Assembly: GCA_023391155.1 (NCBI GenBank)
Contig: JAEWBM010000173.1
Span: forward strand, 1 to 64,000
Length of the DNA stretch: 64,000 nucleotides
Direction of reading: 5' to 3'
DNA from: Acidobacteriota bacterium
Lineage (GTDB): Bacteria; Acidobacteriota; Blastocatellia; Pyrinomonadales; Pyrinomonadaceae
In this document: positions 49,855-59,180 of the stretch, in pieces
Layout of the letters: the number at the start of each line of letters is the position of its first letter
Position numbering within the stretch: position 1 is the first letter of the stretch
Notes under the pieces: generated by a model
The model's database searches: none
The model's input: the letters and a program-made list of their open reading frames with translations, nothing else
Told to the model about the DNA's origin: nothing
Translations under genes and position numbers: made by a program

Positions 49855-50754
49855 ATGAAGCGAACGATTTCCATATTCCTGACGGTAGCGATGTGTGTAA
49901 TCGGTGCAAGCGGGCACGGCGATGGAACCCACTATCCGGTCCGGGTCCAGGATTTCAAGACGACGAAGGTCACCGACAAGATCTTTATGCTGCAGGGCGG
50001 CGGGGGCAATATCGCCGCTCTGACCGGGCCGGACGGCATATTGCTGGTCGATGACGAATATCGAAAGGTGAGCGAAAAGCTTGCGGCGGCGCTCAAGGAA
50101 CTCGGCTCGGCGACACCTAAATATATCCTCAATACCCATTGGCACGGCGACCATACCGAAGGGAACGAATTCTTCGGGAAGGAATCGGTGGTCATTGCCC
50201 ACGCGAATGTCCGTAAGCGGATGTCACAGACCAACACGCTGTTCGGGCGCAGCATCGCTCCGTCACCTGAAATAGCCTGGCCGGTTATCACTTTCGCGGA
50301 AACGATGACGGTGTATATTAACGGCGAAGAGGTGCAATTGGTGCATTATCCAAGTGGACACACCGATGGCGACACCGTGGTTTTCTTTGTGAATTCAAAC
50401 GTGGTGCATCTCGGCGACGATTTTTTTGTGGGAGCATTTCCCTTCGTCGACCTGGATAGCGGCGGGAGCGTCAGAGGGCTCATGGCTAACATCGCGGCCC
50501 TTATCAGAGAGATCCCCGCCGACGCGAAGATCATTCCCGGACACGGCCCTGTTGCCACCCTCAACGATCTAAAAGAATATCACTCCCTGATCACCGACTC
50601 TGTAAAGATCGTCGAGGACGGGATGAAGGCCGGCAAGACGCTCGAAGGCCTCAAGGCTGACGGCCTGCCCGAACGCTTTGCCAAGGCCGGGTCGGGTTTC
50701 ATCAAGACCCCGGCTTGGATCGAGACGATCTATCGCGATGTTTCCAAAAAGTAA
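49855..50754 (+). CDS. Secreted MBL-fold metallo-hydrolase
   Basis: A 299-aa exported metallo-beta-lactamase-fold enzyme. The signal peptide is MKRTISIFLTVAMCVIGASG and the ribosome-binding site (GGAGGAG) is strong. Metal motifs are HWHGDHTEG, HYPSGHTDGD and GDDFFV, with a final His in PGHGP. It differs from the cytosolic MBL protein encoded just upstream. Subclass B beta-lactamases share this pattern, but the overall sequence fits the broader periplasmic MBL group whose physiological substrates are mostly unknown. It ends exactly where the convergent S41 peptidase gene ends. Confidence 0.88.
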   Translation: MKRTISIFLTVAMCVIGASGHGDGTHYPVRVQDFKTTKVTDKIFMLQGGGGNIAALTGPDGILLVDDEYRKVSEKLAAALKELGSATPKYILNTHWHGDHTEGNEFFGKESVVIAHANVRKRMSQTNTLFGRSIAPSPEIAWPVITFAETMTVYINGEEVQLVHYPSGHTDGDTVVFFVNSNVVHLGDDFFVGAFPFVDLDSGGSVRGLMANIAALIREIPADAKIIPGHGPVATLNDLKEYHSLITDSVKIVEDGMKAGKTLEGLKADGLPERFAKAGSGFIKTPAWIETIYRDVSKK

Positions 50755-52386
50755 TTACTTTTTGCTTAGAGCTTTTACAGCACCGGCCGAGGCCGTGAGT
50801 TTGGGATCCAGGCTCACGGCCTTTTTATAGTTTTCAAGGGCCTTCTGTTTATCGCCTTTTGCCGCATAGACGTCCCCAAGGCTCTGATAAACAATGCCCG
50901 ACGACGGATTGTCTTCCGCATTGATCAGAAAGATCCGTAGCGCATCATCCGCCCGGTCGGCGCTCAGCAGGTAATTGCCGACACGGTTCATTATCGTTGT
51001 CGTATTAATGTACTTATGGTTCGGGTTAGAGCGAAATGCTTTATAACGGGTTATCAGGCGTTCCAGATCCCCCGTCGCGCGGGCCTCGGCGACGATCTGA
51101 TCGATCGTCTCGGCCGGCCGGTAGTTCAATATCGCTTCCATCGCCGGGTCGCGGCCGTTTATAAAATGCTCGATGGTCAGGTCTGCGGCGATGTCTGGAG
51201 CTTTCCAGATCCGATCGTCTCGCGGGTCCTTGTCCTGCCACCATAGGGTCGACGCCTGCAGGCGGATCCCGCTGTTGGGCAATGTGATCTGGCGGGCGTC
51301 GCCAAAGTGATTCGGCGACGCGCCCGTGGGCTCTCCCACAAAGATCGCCTCGGCAAACTTTTCAAGGTCATTGACCGCGTTCTGTGCGGCCGAAAATGTC
51401 TCTCGCCCGATGATCACAAAAAACTTGCCGTGCTTGTTGAACCGCGATCTGATCGCACCTATCGTTAGCGGACGGTTAAGATAATTGTTGCCGCCGCCGT
51501 TATTGCGCATATCAAGTACCAGCCGGTCCGCCTCTGATCTTTCGGCCGCCTCAAATGCCCTATTGAAGAAAGCCTCGACGGTTTCATCCGGCTTATTCTG
51601 CACCGCGTTGAACTGGATGTAAAAGGTTTTCGACGCAGGTAAGTACTCGAACCAGAAATTCTCAGTGTTGGAACGCAGCCAGTGCGGCGTGGCGACCCCT
51701 TGTTTTTGGGCGGTTGCCCAATCGGAAGGCGGATTCCACAGTTCGCTGAGTGGTGCGGCCGGGGCCAGTTCGACCGTTTCCTCCACACCATCCTTTACCA
51801 CAGTAAAGCTTGCCCGATCCCGTGATGAGGCGAGCCCGAGAGCGTGAAGTATGGGCGGCACCGAGAGGTATGCGGAGGCCGTCGACTTTATCCCCATCGG
51901 ATTATCGCGCCAAACGATCGGCTCGATGCGCTTTAACGCGGCGTCCGTCGGCACGCCGTTTACGGCGAGCAACTTCGATCCGACTAATTCCTCATGCGGC
52001 TTCGCTGCATTCCGAATGTAAACACCATCCTCAAAGTGATAAAAGCGGAGCGGCAGCACACCGTCAGTTGCGATGGTGCCCCAACGCAGGCCCGTGTGGC
52101 CGTCGCCGATCATCGCCACCAATCGCATCATCCCAACGACGATCTCGTGATCGGCCATCGATGGTATCCTTGCATCCAGTTCGGCAACGGCAGTGTTGAA
52201 CTCCTCGCGAGAGGCCTTGTGAAACGGGTCCTTGTGCACGGCCACGATCTGCTCGGCCATATATTTAAGGTCAGCCCGCCAGGCGGCCGCATCCGATTTT
52301 TTCGACGACGGGTTCGTTTGGAAGATGGCAACGGCGGACAGAGATAGGATCAGGCAAAGAACGGATAGGATGTTTCGAAAATTCAT
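50755..52386 (-). CDS. Secreted S41-family peptidase-like protein with C-terminal TPR repeats
   Basis: A 543-aa exported protein with an N-terminal signal peptide (ILSVLCLILSLSAVAIFQ). The tail-specific protease core is recognisable by MIGDGHTGLRWG, LVLDMRNNGGGNNYL and IIGRETFSAAQN, with the likely nucleophile S332 in TFSA. The PDZ-like part is short (HEELVGSKLLAVNGVPTDAA). After the peptidase domain the C-terminus carries TPR repeats (IVYQSLGDVYAAKGDKQKAL). The combination suggests binding to protein partners or substrates. No lysine base can be pointed out with certainty, so activity is probable but not proven. Confidence 0.82.
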   Translation of the reverse strand: MNFRNILSVLCLILSLSAVAIFQTNPSSKKSDAAAWRADLKYMAEQIVAVHKDPFHKASREEFNTAVAELDARIPSMADHEIVVGMMRLVAMIGDGHTGLRWGTIATDGVLPLRFYHFEDGVYIRNAAKPHEELVGSKLLAVNGVPTDAALKRIEPIVWRDNPMGIKSTASAYLSVPPILHALGLASSRDRASFTVVKDGVEETVELAPAAPLSELWNPPSDWATAQKQGVATPHWLRSNTENFWFEYLPASKTFYIQFNAVQNKPDETVEAFFNRAFEAAERSEADRLVLDMRNNGGGNNYLNRPLTIGAIRSRFNKHGKFFVIIGRETFSAAQNAVNDLEKFAEAIFVGEPTGASPNHFGDARQITLPNSGIRLQASTLWWQDKDPRDDRIWKAPDIAADLTIEHFINGRDPAMEAILNYRPAETIDQIVAEARATGDLERLITRYKAFRSNPNHKYINTTTIMNRVGNYLLSADRADDALRIFLINAEDNPSSGIVYQSLGDVYAAKGDKQKALENYKKAVSLDPKLTASAGAVKALSKK

Positions 52387-52479
52387 AAGACTCTCCCGGT
52401 AAGGCTTTTCAAATAGAACACCGCGACGACGTCGTTTGTGACTAGATCTAGGAAACGGTCATCGCCCGAGGAAAGTTCC

Positions 52480-52512
52480 AAAAAGAAAAGAGCGGCCATC
52501 GCAGGCCGCTCT
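52480..52512 (-). terminator. Intrinsic terminator after class I FBP aldolase
   Basis: AGAGCGGCC (52489-52497) pairs with GGCCGCTCT (52504-52512). On the minus strand the stem is followed by TTTCTTTTT. Confidence 0.75.
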
Positions 52513-52534
52513 CGTTTATGCATTTATCAGGGGG

Positions 52535-53611
52535 TTAGGCCACGCTGATCTGCCGGGTTAGATACACGTCCTGAATGGCATTGAGAAGCTCCACACCCTC
52601 CGACATCGGCCGCTGGAACGCCTTCCGGCCTGATATCAGTCCCGTCCCGCCGCCGCGTTTGTTCACGACCGCGGTACGTACAGCGTCTGCCAGATCGCTT
52701 GAACCCTTTGATTCGCCGCCTGAGTTTATCAATCCCGCCCGTCCCATGTAGCAGTTCGCTACCTGATAGCGGACCAGATCGATCGGGTTATCGGTTGTCA
52801 GTTCTTCGTAAACCTTCTTGTTGGTCTTGCCATAGCTGCTTTCGATATTGAGCGAGTTGTAACCGCCGTTTCGCTCAGGCAGCTTCTGTTTAATGATATC
52901 TGCCTGGATGGTAACGCCGAGATGGTTCGCCTGGCCCGTAAGGTCGGCGGCCGTGTGCATATCGCCTTCCGCGGTCTTGAATTTGGGATTGCGGAGATAG
53001 CACCAGAGTATGGTGGCCATTCCGAGCTCATGTGCGTAAGCAAATGCCTCTGAGACCTCGGTGATCTGACGCGTGGCCTCCTCCGAACCAAAGTAGATCG
53101 TCGCTCCCACAGCGATAGCTCCCATATTGCGAGCCTGTTCAATAGTTCCGAACATTACCTGGTCAAATTTATTGGGCAGCGTCAGGAGCTCGTTGTGGTT
53201 GATCTTAACTATGAAGGGGATCTTGTGCGCGTATTTGCGGGCGACAGAACCGAGCACTCCGTATGTCGAAGCAACGGCGTTGCAGCCGCCCTCGATCGCG
53301 AGCTTTACGATGTTCTCGGGATCGAAGTATTGCGGGTTCGGGGCAAAACTGGCACCCGCCGAGTGCTCGATCCCCTGGTCCACCGGCAATATGGAAAGAT
53401 ATCCGGTACCGGCCAGCCGGCCGTGGTCAAAGAGCGTCTGCATGCTGCGCATCACGCCGGGATTGCGGTCAGATTGCGACACCACGCGGTCTACAAAATC
53501 GCCGCCTGGTAAATAAAGTTCGTCTTTTGATATTGTCTTCGATACGTGCGAGAGAAGCGTTTCGGCCTCTTCGCCCAAAAGTTCCTGTATCTTACTGTAA
53601 TCAACAGCCAT
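52535..53611 (-). CDS. fbaB: Class I fructose-bisphosphate aldolase (FbaB/DhnA type)
   Basis: Schiff-base-forming aldolase that splits fructose-1,6-bisphosphate. The sequence matches the FbaB subgroup: [42 protein letters not shown] with the Schiff-base region, [38 protein letters not shown] and [15 protein letters not shown]. Length 358 aa is normal for this group. The divergent class II (metal) aldolase is not in the window. It is monocistronic with a clear terminator. Confidence 0.94.
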   Translation of the reverse strand: MAVDYSKIQELLGEEAETLLSHVSKTISKDELYLPGGDFVDRVVSQSDRNPGVMRSMQTLFDHGRLAGTGYLSILPVDQGIEHSAGASFAPNPQYFDPENIVKLAIEGGCNAVASTYGVLGSVARKYAHKIPFIVKINHNELLTLPNKFDQVMFGTIEQARNMGAIAVGATIYFGSEEATRQITEVSEAFAYAHELGMATILWCYLRNPKFKTAEGDMHTAADLTGQANHLGVTIQADIIKQKLPERNGGYNSLNIESSYGKTNKKVYEELTTDNPIDLVRYQVANCYMGRAGLINSGGESKGSSDLADAVRTAVVNKRGGGTGLISGRKAFQRPMSEGVELLNAIQDVYLTRQISVA

Positions 53612-53702
53612 CTGGTCTCTCCTGTCAGAAAAAGTGTTTTATTTTAACGGATTAACCGGTGATTATAGCACAGCGTTCCGCACCTCGATTAGCGGACGTG
53701 GC

Positions 53703-54764
53703 CTATGAACCCGAGTTCTTAAAAAGCTTGATCAACGCGGCCTCTTCCGGTTCCGGCTCGTCAAGCCTTGCCCGGATGCGCCGCGACTTTTTGGGTGTGA
53801 ACTCGTCGATCGTTATGCCTTTCTCATATGAGCGTATTACCTTCGGATGGATATAAGAGCTGCGGCAGACGGCGGGTGTGTTGCCTAGCTCCTCTGCCAC
53901 GTTCTTAACTACGTTAACTATCCTGCTTTTGCGTTCGCTTTCATCTTCGCAACAGCCCACCTCCGCAAAGTGGACCGCGGCCAACAGCGAACCGCCCCAC
54001 GTCCGGAAATCCTTGGTAGAAAATTCCTCGTCGGTCGCTTCTTTAAGATATTGATTTATGTCCCCGGGTTTGACCGGCCGGACCTTGCCCTCGCCGTTTA
54101 CATAATTAAATAGCTTTCCGGCACGGCCGAGTTCCTTCAGTTGTTTGAGTATCTTTGCCAGGTCCTCATCGACAACGACCTTGCGATGCTTTACATGGCT
54201 TTTCCCGACGTAATCAAAGGTGAGCTTTCCTTTCCGGCCGATGGTTAGGTGCTTGTTTTTTAGAGTCGTGATGCCGAAGGTCTTATAGTGCTTGGCGCTC
54301 TTTTCGGTACCTACGCGAATGTAAAGCGAGTTTATAAGCCGCATCATTACCGCAAGCACCTTTTCACGCGGCATTCCGTCAAGCCCTAGGTGCTCGGTGG
54401 TCACCTTTCGCAGCTTGGGAAGATGGTCGCCGAACCGCTCGATCTTCTCAAATTTTTTGCGCTGCTGTTTCTCGGCATATTTTGCGTGATAGAGATACTG
54501 CACGCGGCCCGTCCCGTCCATCCCCACCGCCTGCAAACGTCCGTTCGGAAACGGACAAATACGGACATGTTTCCACGCCGGCGGAATTACCAGGGCTCGG
54601 ATCCTCTCTAGGCCGGCCTCGTCTTTGATCCGCTCGCCTGTATGGTCAATGTAATAAAAGGTCTTCGCCGTACGGCCTCGCCGCCGCCACCACTTACCGC
54701 GGCGTCCTTTTTCGATCGCCTGCCTTGCCTTTTCGACGTCAAAGATCGGCTCCTTCTTAGCCAT
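53703..54764 (-). CDS. DNA topoisomerase IB (poxvirus-type)
   Basis: A type IB topoisomerase that relaxes supercoils through a 3'-phosphotyrosyl intermediate. The catalytic Tyr is Y304 in CRSSYIHPKV, and upstream residues expected for catalysis are seen around LYIRVGTEKSAKHYKTFGIT and SHVKHRKVVVD. The N-terminal domain (YYIDHTGERIKDE, RIRALVIPPAWKHVRICP) is the usual DNA-clamp half of bacterial/poxviral enzymes. Length 353 aa is typical. These genes are scattered and often transferred among bacteria. Confidence 0.92.
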   Translation of the reverse strand: MAKKEPIFDVEKARQAIEKGRRGKWWRRRGRTAKTFYYIDHTGERIKDEAGLERIRALVIPPAWKHVRICPFPNGRLQAVGMDGTGRVQYLYHAKYAEKQQRKKFEKIERFGDHLPKLRKVTTEHLGLDGMPREKVLAVMMRLINSLYIRVGTEKSAKHYKTFGITTLKNKHLTIGRKGKLTFDYVGKSHVKHRKVVVDEDLAKILKQLKELGRAGKLFNYVNGEGKVRPVKPGDINQYLKEATDEEFSTKDFRTWGGSLLAAVHFAEVGCCEDESERKSRIVNVVKNVAEELGNTPAVCRSSYIHPKVIRSYEKGITIDEFTPKKSRRIRARLDEPEPEEAALIKLFKNSGS

Positions 54765-55008
54765 TTTCCGCTTGCTCTTCCCCCTTGATAATTGAAGTTT
54801 TTCCTTTCCAAACTATAACCATTCCGGAAGGCTCAGAAAACCCTAACTTATAAAAGTATAAAAAAATGTTGCTCTTGCTGAGCATTTTCGAGTAAACTTG
54901 CTCTACTCAAACATAGTTGATCCCCGTAGATCTTCTTCCGCAAGCACTGAGACATCACCCGAAAAGCCTGCGGTTTCCTGAGTAAGAAACTTAAAAATCG
55001 AGGTTTGT
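54765..55008. other. Divergent promoter region between topoisomerase IB and DUF3857 genes
   Basis: About 240 bp. It is AT-rich near 54848-54866 and should carry divergent promoters. The last 9 bases before the ATG (GAGGTTTGT, the ribosome-binding site region) are repeated exactly before the second DUF3857 gene. Confidence 0.4.
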
Positions 55009-57060
55009 ATGAAAGAATCTTTGTCCACCCGGCTTGCGCTGCAGGCTATTTTTGCGTTTTTTGCAGCCCTCGGCCTAGTCGGGACGATCAATGCTCAGGA
55101 AAAAAACTGGCGGCCAATAGCTCCGGAGGATCTGCAGGCCGAAAAGGCCGTCGTGGAACCCGATGCAGATGCGGAAGCACTATTTTGGGACATTCGGGTC
55201 GACGACAGCTCTTCGGACGACGTGGATATTTCGCATTATGTACGGGTCAAGATATTTAACGAAAGAGGCCGGGAAAAGTATAGCCGCTTCGACATCCCTT
55301 ACGTTAAAGGGGTGAAGATCAAGAACCTTGCGGCACGGGTAACACGGCCTGACGGGTCGACGACCGAGATCGGGAAAAAGGATATATTTGACCGTGAGAT
55401 CGTACGAGCCAGCGGTGTTAAGGTCAAGGCAAAATCGTTTGCCGTTCCGAATCTTGAACCGGGGTCTATTGTTGAATATAAATACCGCGAGGCGGTCGAT
55501 GAGGCCGGTGCCTCCGGTATGAGGCTGCCTCTGCAGCGAGATATACCGGTACGCGAACTCGTCTATTGGTATAAGCCGTACGGCAAGCGGGACCCCCAGT
55601 ATCAAGCGTATAACCTCAGCGATTTTAAGTTTCAAAAGCAGGCCAAGAATTTTTGGCGTGCGGCGAGGCACAATGTCCCGTCATTTAAGAGTGAGCCGCG
55701 TATGCCCCCGGAAGACACAGTAAGGCCGTGGCTGCTGCTCACCTCGACACGGGTCCGTGTTCAGTGGACCTCCGGCACGACTTTCAACGTAATAATTAAA
55801 GACCCGAAGGTCCCGACCCTATATTGGGGGTCGTACGCCATGGAGCGTCGGCAAACCCTTGACATCATCTTGAAAGAAGATTCCGCTGTCACAAAAGCTG
55901 CGCAGGCGATAACCGCCGGCGCAACAACACCGGAAGAGAAACTCCGGCGGCTTTACGATTTCTGCCAGAAAGAGATCAAGAATCTCGCCTACGACCCCTC
56001 TATCCCTGAGCAGCCGCTCAAGAAAGGCAAAGAGATCAAGACGATGGCCGATATCCTCGAAAGCAAAGAGGCCCGCGCACCGGGACTCGTGGACTGGCTC
56101 TTTGCGGCGTTGGCCAGCTCTTTGGGGATGGACACGCATTTCGTCTATACGGGCAACAAAAGCGAGATCTTCTTTGACCCGAACATGGCAAATGAGTCGC
56201 TGCTTCACCATTCGGCGATCGCCGTGACAACGGATGATGGGGTCATGTTCTTTAACCCGGGCGACCCGTTCCTTCCGTTTGGAATGATTCCTTGGCATGA
56301 CGAAGACTCCTGGGCTCTTTTGGTCAGTAAAGATAGCCAGCGTTGGATGAAGACGCCGATCGCGGACAGAACGAAGAACCACTACAAGCGAAAGGGCACA
56401 TTTAAGCTGAATGAGGAAGGGGCACTGGAAGGGACGGTAGAGGTGCACATGACCGGACAGCCGGCTCACGCCTATCGCCAGTCAAACTGGGAAGAACCCC
56501 ACGAATCGCTCGAAAAATTCCTTTCTGAAGAAGTTCGGGAAACCAAGGGGACAGCCGAGGTCAGCGAGATAAAGATCGAAAATTTAAGGGATCCTAATAA
56601 GCCGCTCATCCAGCGCTATAAACTTGTTATCCCGAACTACGCTTCGAAAACGGGATCCCGTATCTTTCTACAGCCGGGTGTTTTTGAGCATGGAAGAAAC
56701 GCTATGTTCTCGAGCAACTCCCGATCTTTCGGAGTGTTTTTTCCATATCCCTGGTCAGAGACTGACGAATTGACGATCGCTCTCCCTAATGGTTTTGAGC
56801 TAGATAATCCGGAGCGGCCTTTTCCCGTGAACGATCCGGACAACGTGGGTTCGCTGGCGATCACGATCAGTATCGATCGTGCGAAGAACACCCTCATCTA
56901 TAAGCGGGACTTTAAATTCGGTATGGGTTCGACGCTTTACTTTCCGAAGGAAGTTTATGCGCCGGTCAAAGGGCTGTTCGACGCGATGCAGAAAGCGAAT
57001 ACGCACACGTTGGCTTTAAAGCGGGCGACGGAAACAGCAGCTACAAATGAAGAGAATTGA
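55009..57060 (+). CDS. Secreted DUF3857/transglutaminase-like protein 1, catalytic Cys missing
   Basis: A 683-aa exported protein (signal peptide about residues 1-29, ending INAQ). The N-terminal part is a DUF3857 domain (VDISHYVRVKIFNERGREKY, ARVTRPDGSTTEI, SFAVPNLEPGSIVEYKYRE). It is followed by a transglutaminase-like core (EKLRRLYDFCQKEIKNLAYD) and a DUF3858-like C-terminal domain. Aligning by eye with the third paralogue, the catalytic Cys position is A357 and the Asp position is N416, while the His is kept (H401). It therefore cannot be a standard Cys-dependent enzyme. It starts a tandem of three related genes and is closest to the second (shared N-terminal sequence LSTRLA and QAIFA). 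Confidence 0.82.
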   Translation: MKESLSTRLALQAIFAFFAALGLVGTINAQEKNWRPIAPEDLQAEKAVVEPDADAEALFWDIRVDDSSSDDVDISHYVRVKIFNERGREKYSRFDIPYVKGVKIKNLAARVTRPDGSTTEIGKKDIFDREIVRASGVKVKAKSFAVPNLEPGSIVEYKYREAVDEAGASGMRLPLQRDIPVRELVYWYKPYGKRDPQYQAYNLSDFKFQKQAKNFWRAARHNVPSFKSEPRMPPEDTVRPWLLLTSTRVRVQWTSGTTFNVIIKDPKVPTLYWGSYAMERRQTLDIILKEDSAVTKAAQAITAGATTPEEKLRRLYDFCQKEIKNLAYDPSIPEQPLKKGKEIKTMADILESKEARAPGLVDWLFAALASSLGMDTHFVYTGNKSEIFFDPNMANESLLHHSAIAVTTDDGVMFFNPGDPFLPFGMIPWHDEDSWALLVSKDSQRWMKTPIADRTKNHYKRKGTFKLNEEGALEGTVEVHMTGQPAHAYRQSNWEEPHESLEKFLSEEVRETKGTAEVSEIKIENLRDPNKPLIQRYKLVIPNYASKTGSRIFLQPGVFEHGRNAMFSSNSRSFGVFFPYPWSETDELTIALPNGFELDNPERPFPVNDPDNVGSLAITISIDRAKNTLIYKRDFKFGMGSTLYFPKEVYAPVKGLFDAMQKANTHTLALKRATETAATNEEN

Positions 57061-57114
57061 TGCGGGGAGCCCAAGCGGCGATCCCCATTTGGAAATATAT
57101 TAATTGAGGTTTGT

Positions 57115-59121
57115 ATGAAAGACTTTCTATCCACGAGGCTCGCAGTTCAGGCTATCTTTGCAATTTTTGCCGCGGCGGGCCTTTCGGCATCGGCCATTGC
57201 CCAAGAGAAAGGTTGGCGGCCGATCGCTCCCGCAGACCTGCAGGCGACCGAAGCTACGGTCGAAAAAGGGGCCGATGCGGAGGCGATCTTTTGGGAAGTA
57301 CGGGTCGACGACAGCAATTCCAGCGAATTGGCCCTTAACCATTATGTGAGGATAAAGATCTTCACCGACAAGGGCCGGGACGATTTTGCCCGCCATGATG
57401 TGGCATTTACAAAGGGCACCAAGATCCGCAATCTCGAAGCCCGGGTTACCCGCCCCGATGGAACTGAGTCGTTCGTCGACAAGAACGATGTTCATGAACG
57501 CGACCTTGTAAAGGCCAGCGGATTTAAGGTTCGGGCGAAATCGATAGCCTTCCCAAATCTCGAGGTCGGTTCGATAATCGAATATAAATATCGCGAGGTC
57601 GTAGATAATGCTGCTGCCAACATGAGGCTAATGTTTCAGCACGAGGTGCCGATCAGGCATATCGCGTATTACGTGAAGCCGTTCTCAGGCACTAATGCGA
57701 TGGTTGCGATCCCGTTCAATATGGGCTCGGTCGGATTTGTTAAGGACAAGAACGGCTTTCACAAAGCAGAGATGACCAACGTCCCTGCATTTCGCGAAGA
57801 GCCGAGCATGCTGCCTGAAGACCAGGTCCGCTCATGGTATTACATCTATTACACCAGCCAGTACGAAAAGAACCCGGATGATTATTGGAAGCGTATCAGC
57901 AAGAACGTCTATGACCTTTCAAAGTCACACTTAAAGCCTAACAAGGAGGTCGAGACCACGACCGCGACCCTGCTGCAGGGCGCTGCAAGCGATGATGAAA
58001 AGCTCGAACGGATCTACAATTTCACGAAGACAGAGATCAAGAACACATCCTACGCAGAAAATGTTACCGACGAAGAGCGTAAACAGGCCTCGAAGAACAA
58101 ATCCGCCGGTGATGTTCTGAAATACCGCGTTGGAACAGCGGGCGACATTGACCAGTTGTTCGGTGCTATGGCACGTGCGGCCGGTTACGAGACGCGTATA
58201 GCACTCTCCGGGAATCGTAGCGACCTATTCTTCGACCGTACTGTACCCAACCTCAATCTGATGCTCGGTTCATCGAGTATTGCGGTCCAGGTCGGCGGCC
58301 AATGGCGTTTCTTTAGCCCCGCGGCTTATTTCGTTCCCTATGGAATGATGAGCTGGATCGAGGAAGACCAGATGGCGTTGATCGGCGACTCAAAGGAACT
58401 TCTTTTTGTGAAGATCCCCTTGTCGGGTTCGGACCGGTCGGTGCAAACGCGTACGGGCAACTTTAAGCTCGATGCCGACGGAAACCTGAGCGGCGACGCA
58501 CGGATCGAATATACCGGCCACCAGGCGTTCCGCCACAAAATGATCAACCGTGGAGATTCTCGATCCGAACAGGAGGGCCGTCTTAAAGAATTGGTCCGAT
58601 CTGCGATGGGCAGTACCGCCGAGGTCGAAAATATCGGGATCGAGAACATCAATGATCCGGAAAAGCCTTTTGTCTATACCTTCAAGGTGAGGGTTCCCAA
58701 TTATGCACAAAAGACGGGCCGACGGCTCTTTTTCCAACCGAATGTTTATGAACGCGGTGCACAGCCCAGATTTACCTCCAGCTCCCGTAAATATGATGTC
58801 TATATCTCGTATCCCTTTACGGTAAAGGACGATTTCAACTTAGAACTGCCGGCGGGATACTCACTGGAGAACGCTGACGTGCCCAGCGATCTTGCCGATA
58901 ATCAAGGCATTGGCAAGCACGTAACACAGATGGGAGTTTCAGGGGATGGGCGTAAGCTAAACTATGTTCGAAACTTCTCGTTTGGCAATGGCGGATTTCT
59001 GCGATTCCCTGCAGGAAGCTACTCCGCTGTGAAGGCACTGTTTGAGGCTTTCCACAAGGCTGATTCGCATCAGCTGACCTTGCGGGCAGAGACGGCGTCG
59101 GCCGGGAATGCCTCTAACTAG
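57115..59121 (+). CDS. Secreted DUF3857/transglutaminase-like protein 2, catalytic triad missing
   Basis: A 668-aa exported protein with the same design as the gene before it: signal peptide (to about residue 29), DUF3857 domain (LNHYVRIKIFTDKGRDDFAR, ARVTRPDGTESFVD, FPNLEVGSIIEYKYREVVD), transglutaminase-like core (EKLERIYNFTKTEIKNTSYA) and C-terminal DUF3858-like part. All three residues of the catalytic triad are changed: A343 for Cys, S386 for His and S401 for Asp. It lies 54 bp after gene 1 and shares its start context exactly, suggesting tandem duplication. A structural or binding role is inferred. Confidence 0.82.
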   Translation: MKDFLSTRLAVQAIFAIFAAAGLSASAIAQEKGWRPIAPADLQATEATVEKGADAEAIFWEVRVDDSNSSELALNHYVRIKIFTDKGRDDFARHDVAFTKGTKIRNLEARVTRPDGTESFVDKNDVHERDLVKASGFKVRAKSIAFPNLEVGSIIEYKYREVVDNAAANMRLMFQHEVPIRHIAYYVKPFSGTNAMVAIPFNMGSVGFVKDKNGFHKAEMTNVPAFREEPSMLPEDQVRSWYYIYYTSQYEKNPDDYWKRISKNVYDLSKSHLKPNKEVETTTATLLQGAASDDEKLERIYNFTKTEIKNTSYAENVTDEERKQASKNKSAGDVLKYRVGTAGDIDQLFGAMARAAGYETRIALSGNRSDLFFDRTVPNLNLMLGSSSIAVQVGGQWRFFSPAAYFVPYGMMSWIEEDQMALIGDSKELLFVKIPLSGSDRSVQTRTGNFKLDADGNLSGDARIEYTGHQAFRHKMINRGDSRSEQEGRLKELVRSAMGSTAEVENIGIENINDPEKPFVYTFKVRVPNYAQKTGRRLFFQPNVYERGAQPRFTSSSRKYDVYISYPFTVKDDFNLELPAGYSLENADVPSDLADNQGIGKHVTQMGVSGDGRKLNYVRNFSFGNGGFLRFPAGSYSAVKALFEAFHKADSHQLTLRAETASAGNASN

Positions 59122-59180
59122 ATTTGGCTGGGGCGGTCCGGTAATAGAGCGGCCCGCCCCCACTTATAAAAGGAGTAGAA

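Noticed and set aside
49855..50754. Beta-lactamase (antibiotic resistance gene)
   Set aside because: Metal motifs are shared by the whole MBL superfamily, and the rest of the sequence does not show features of class B beta-lactamases.
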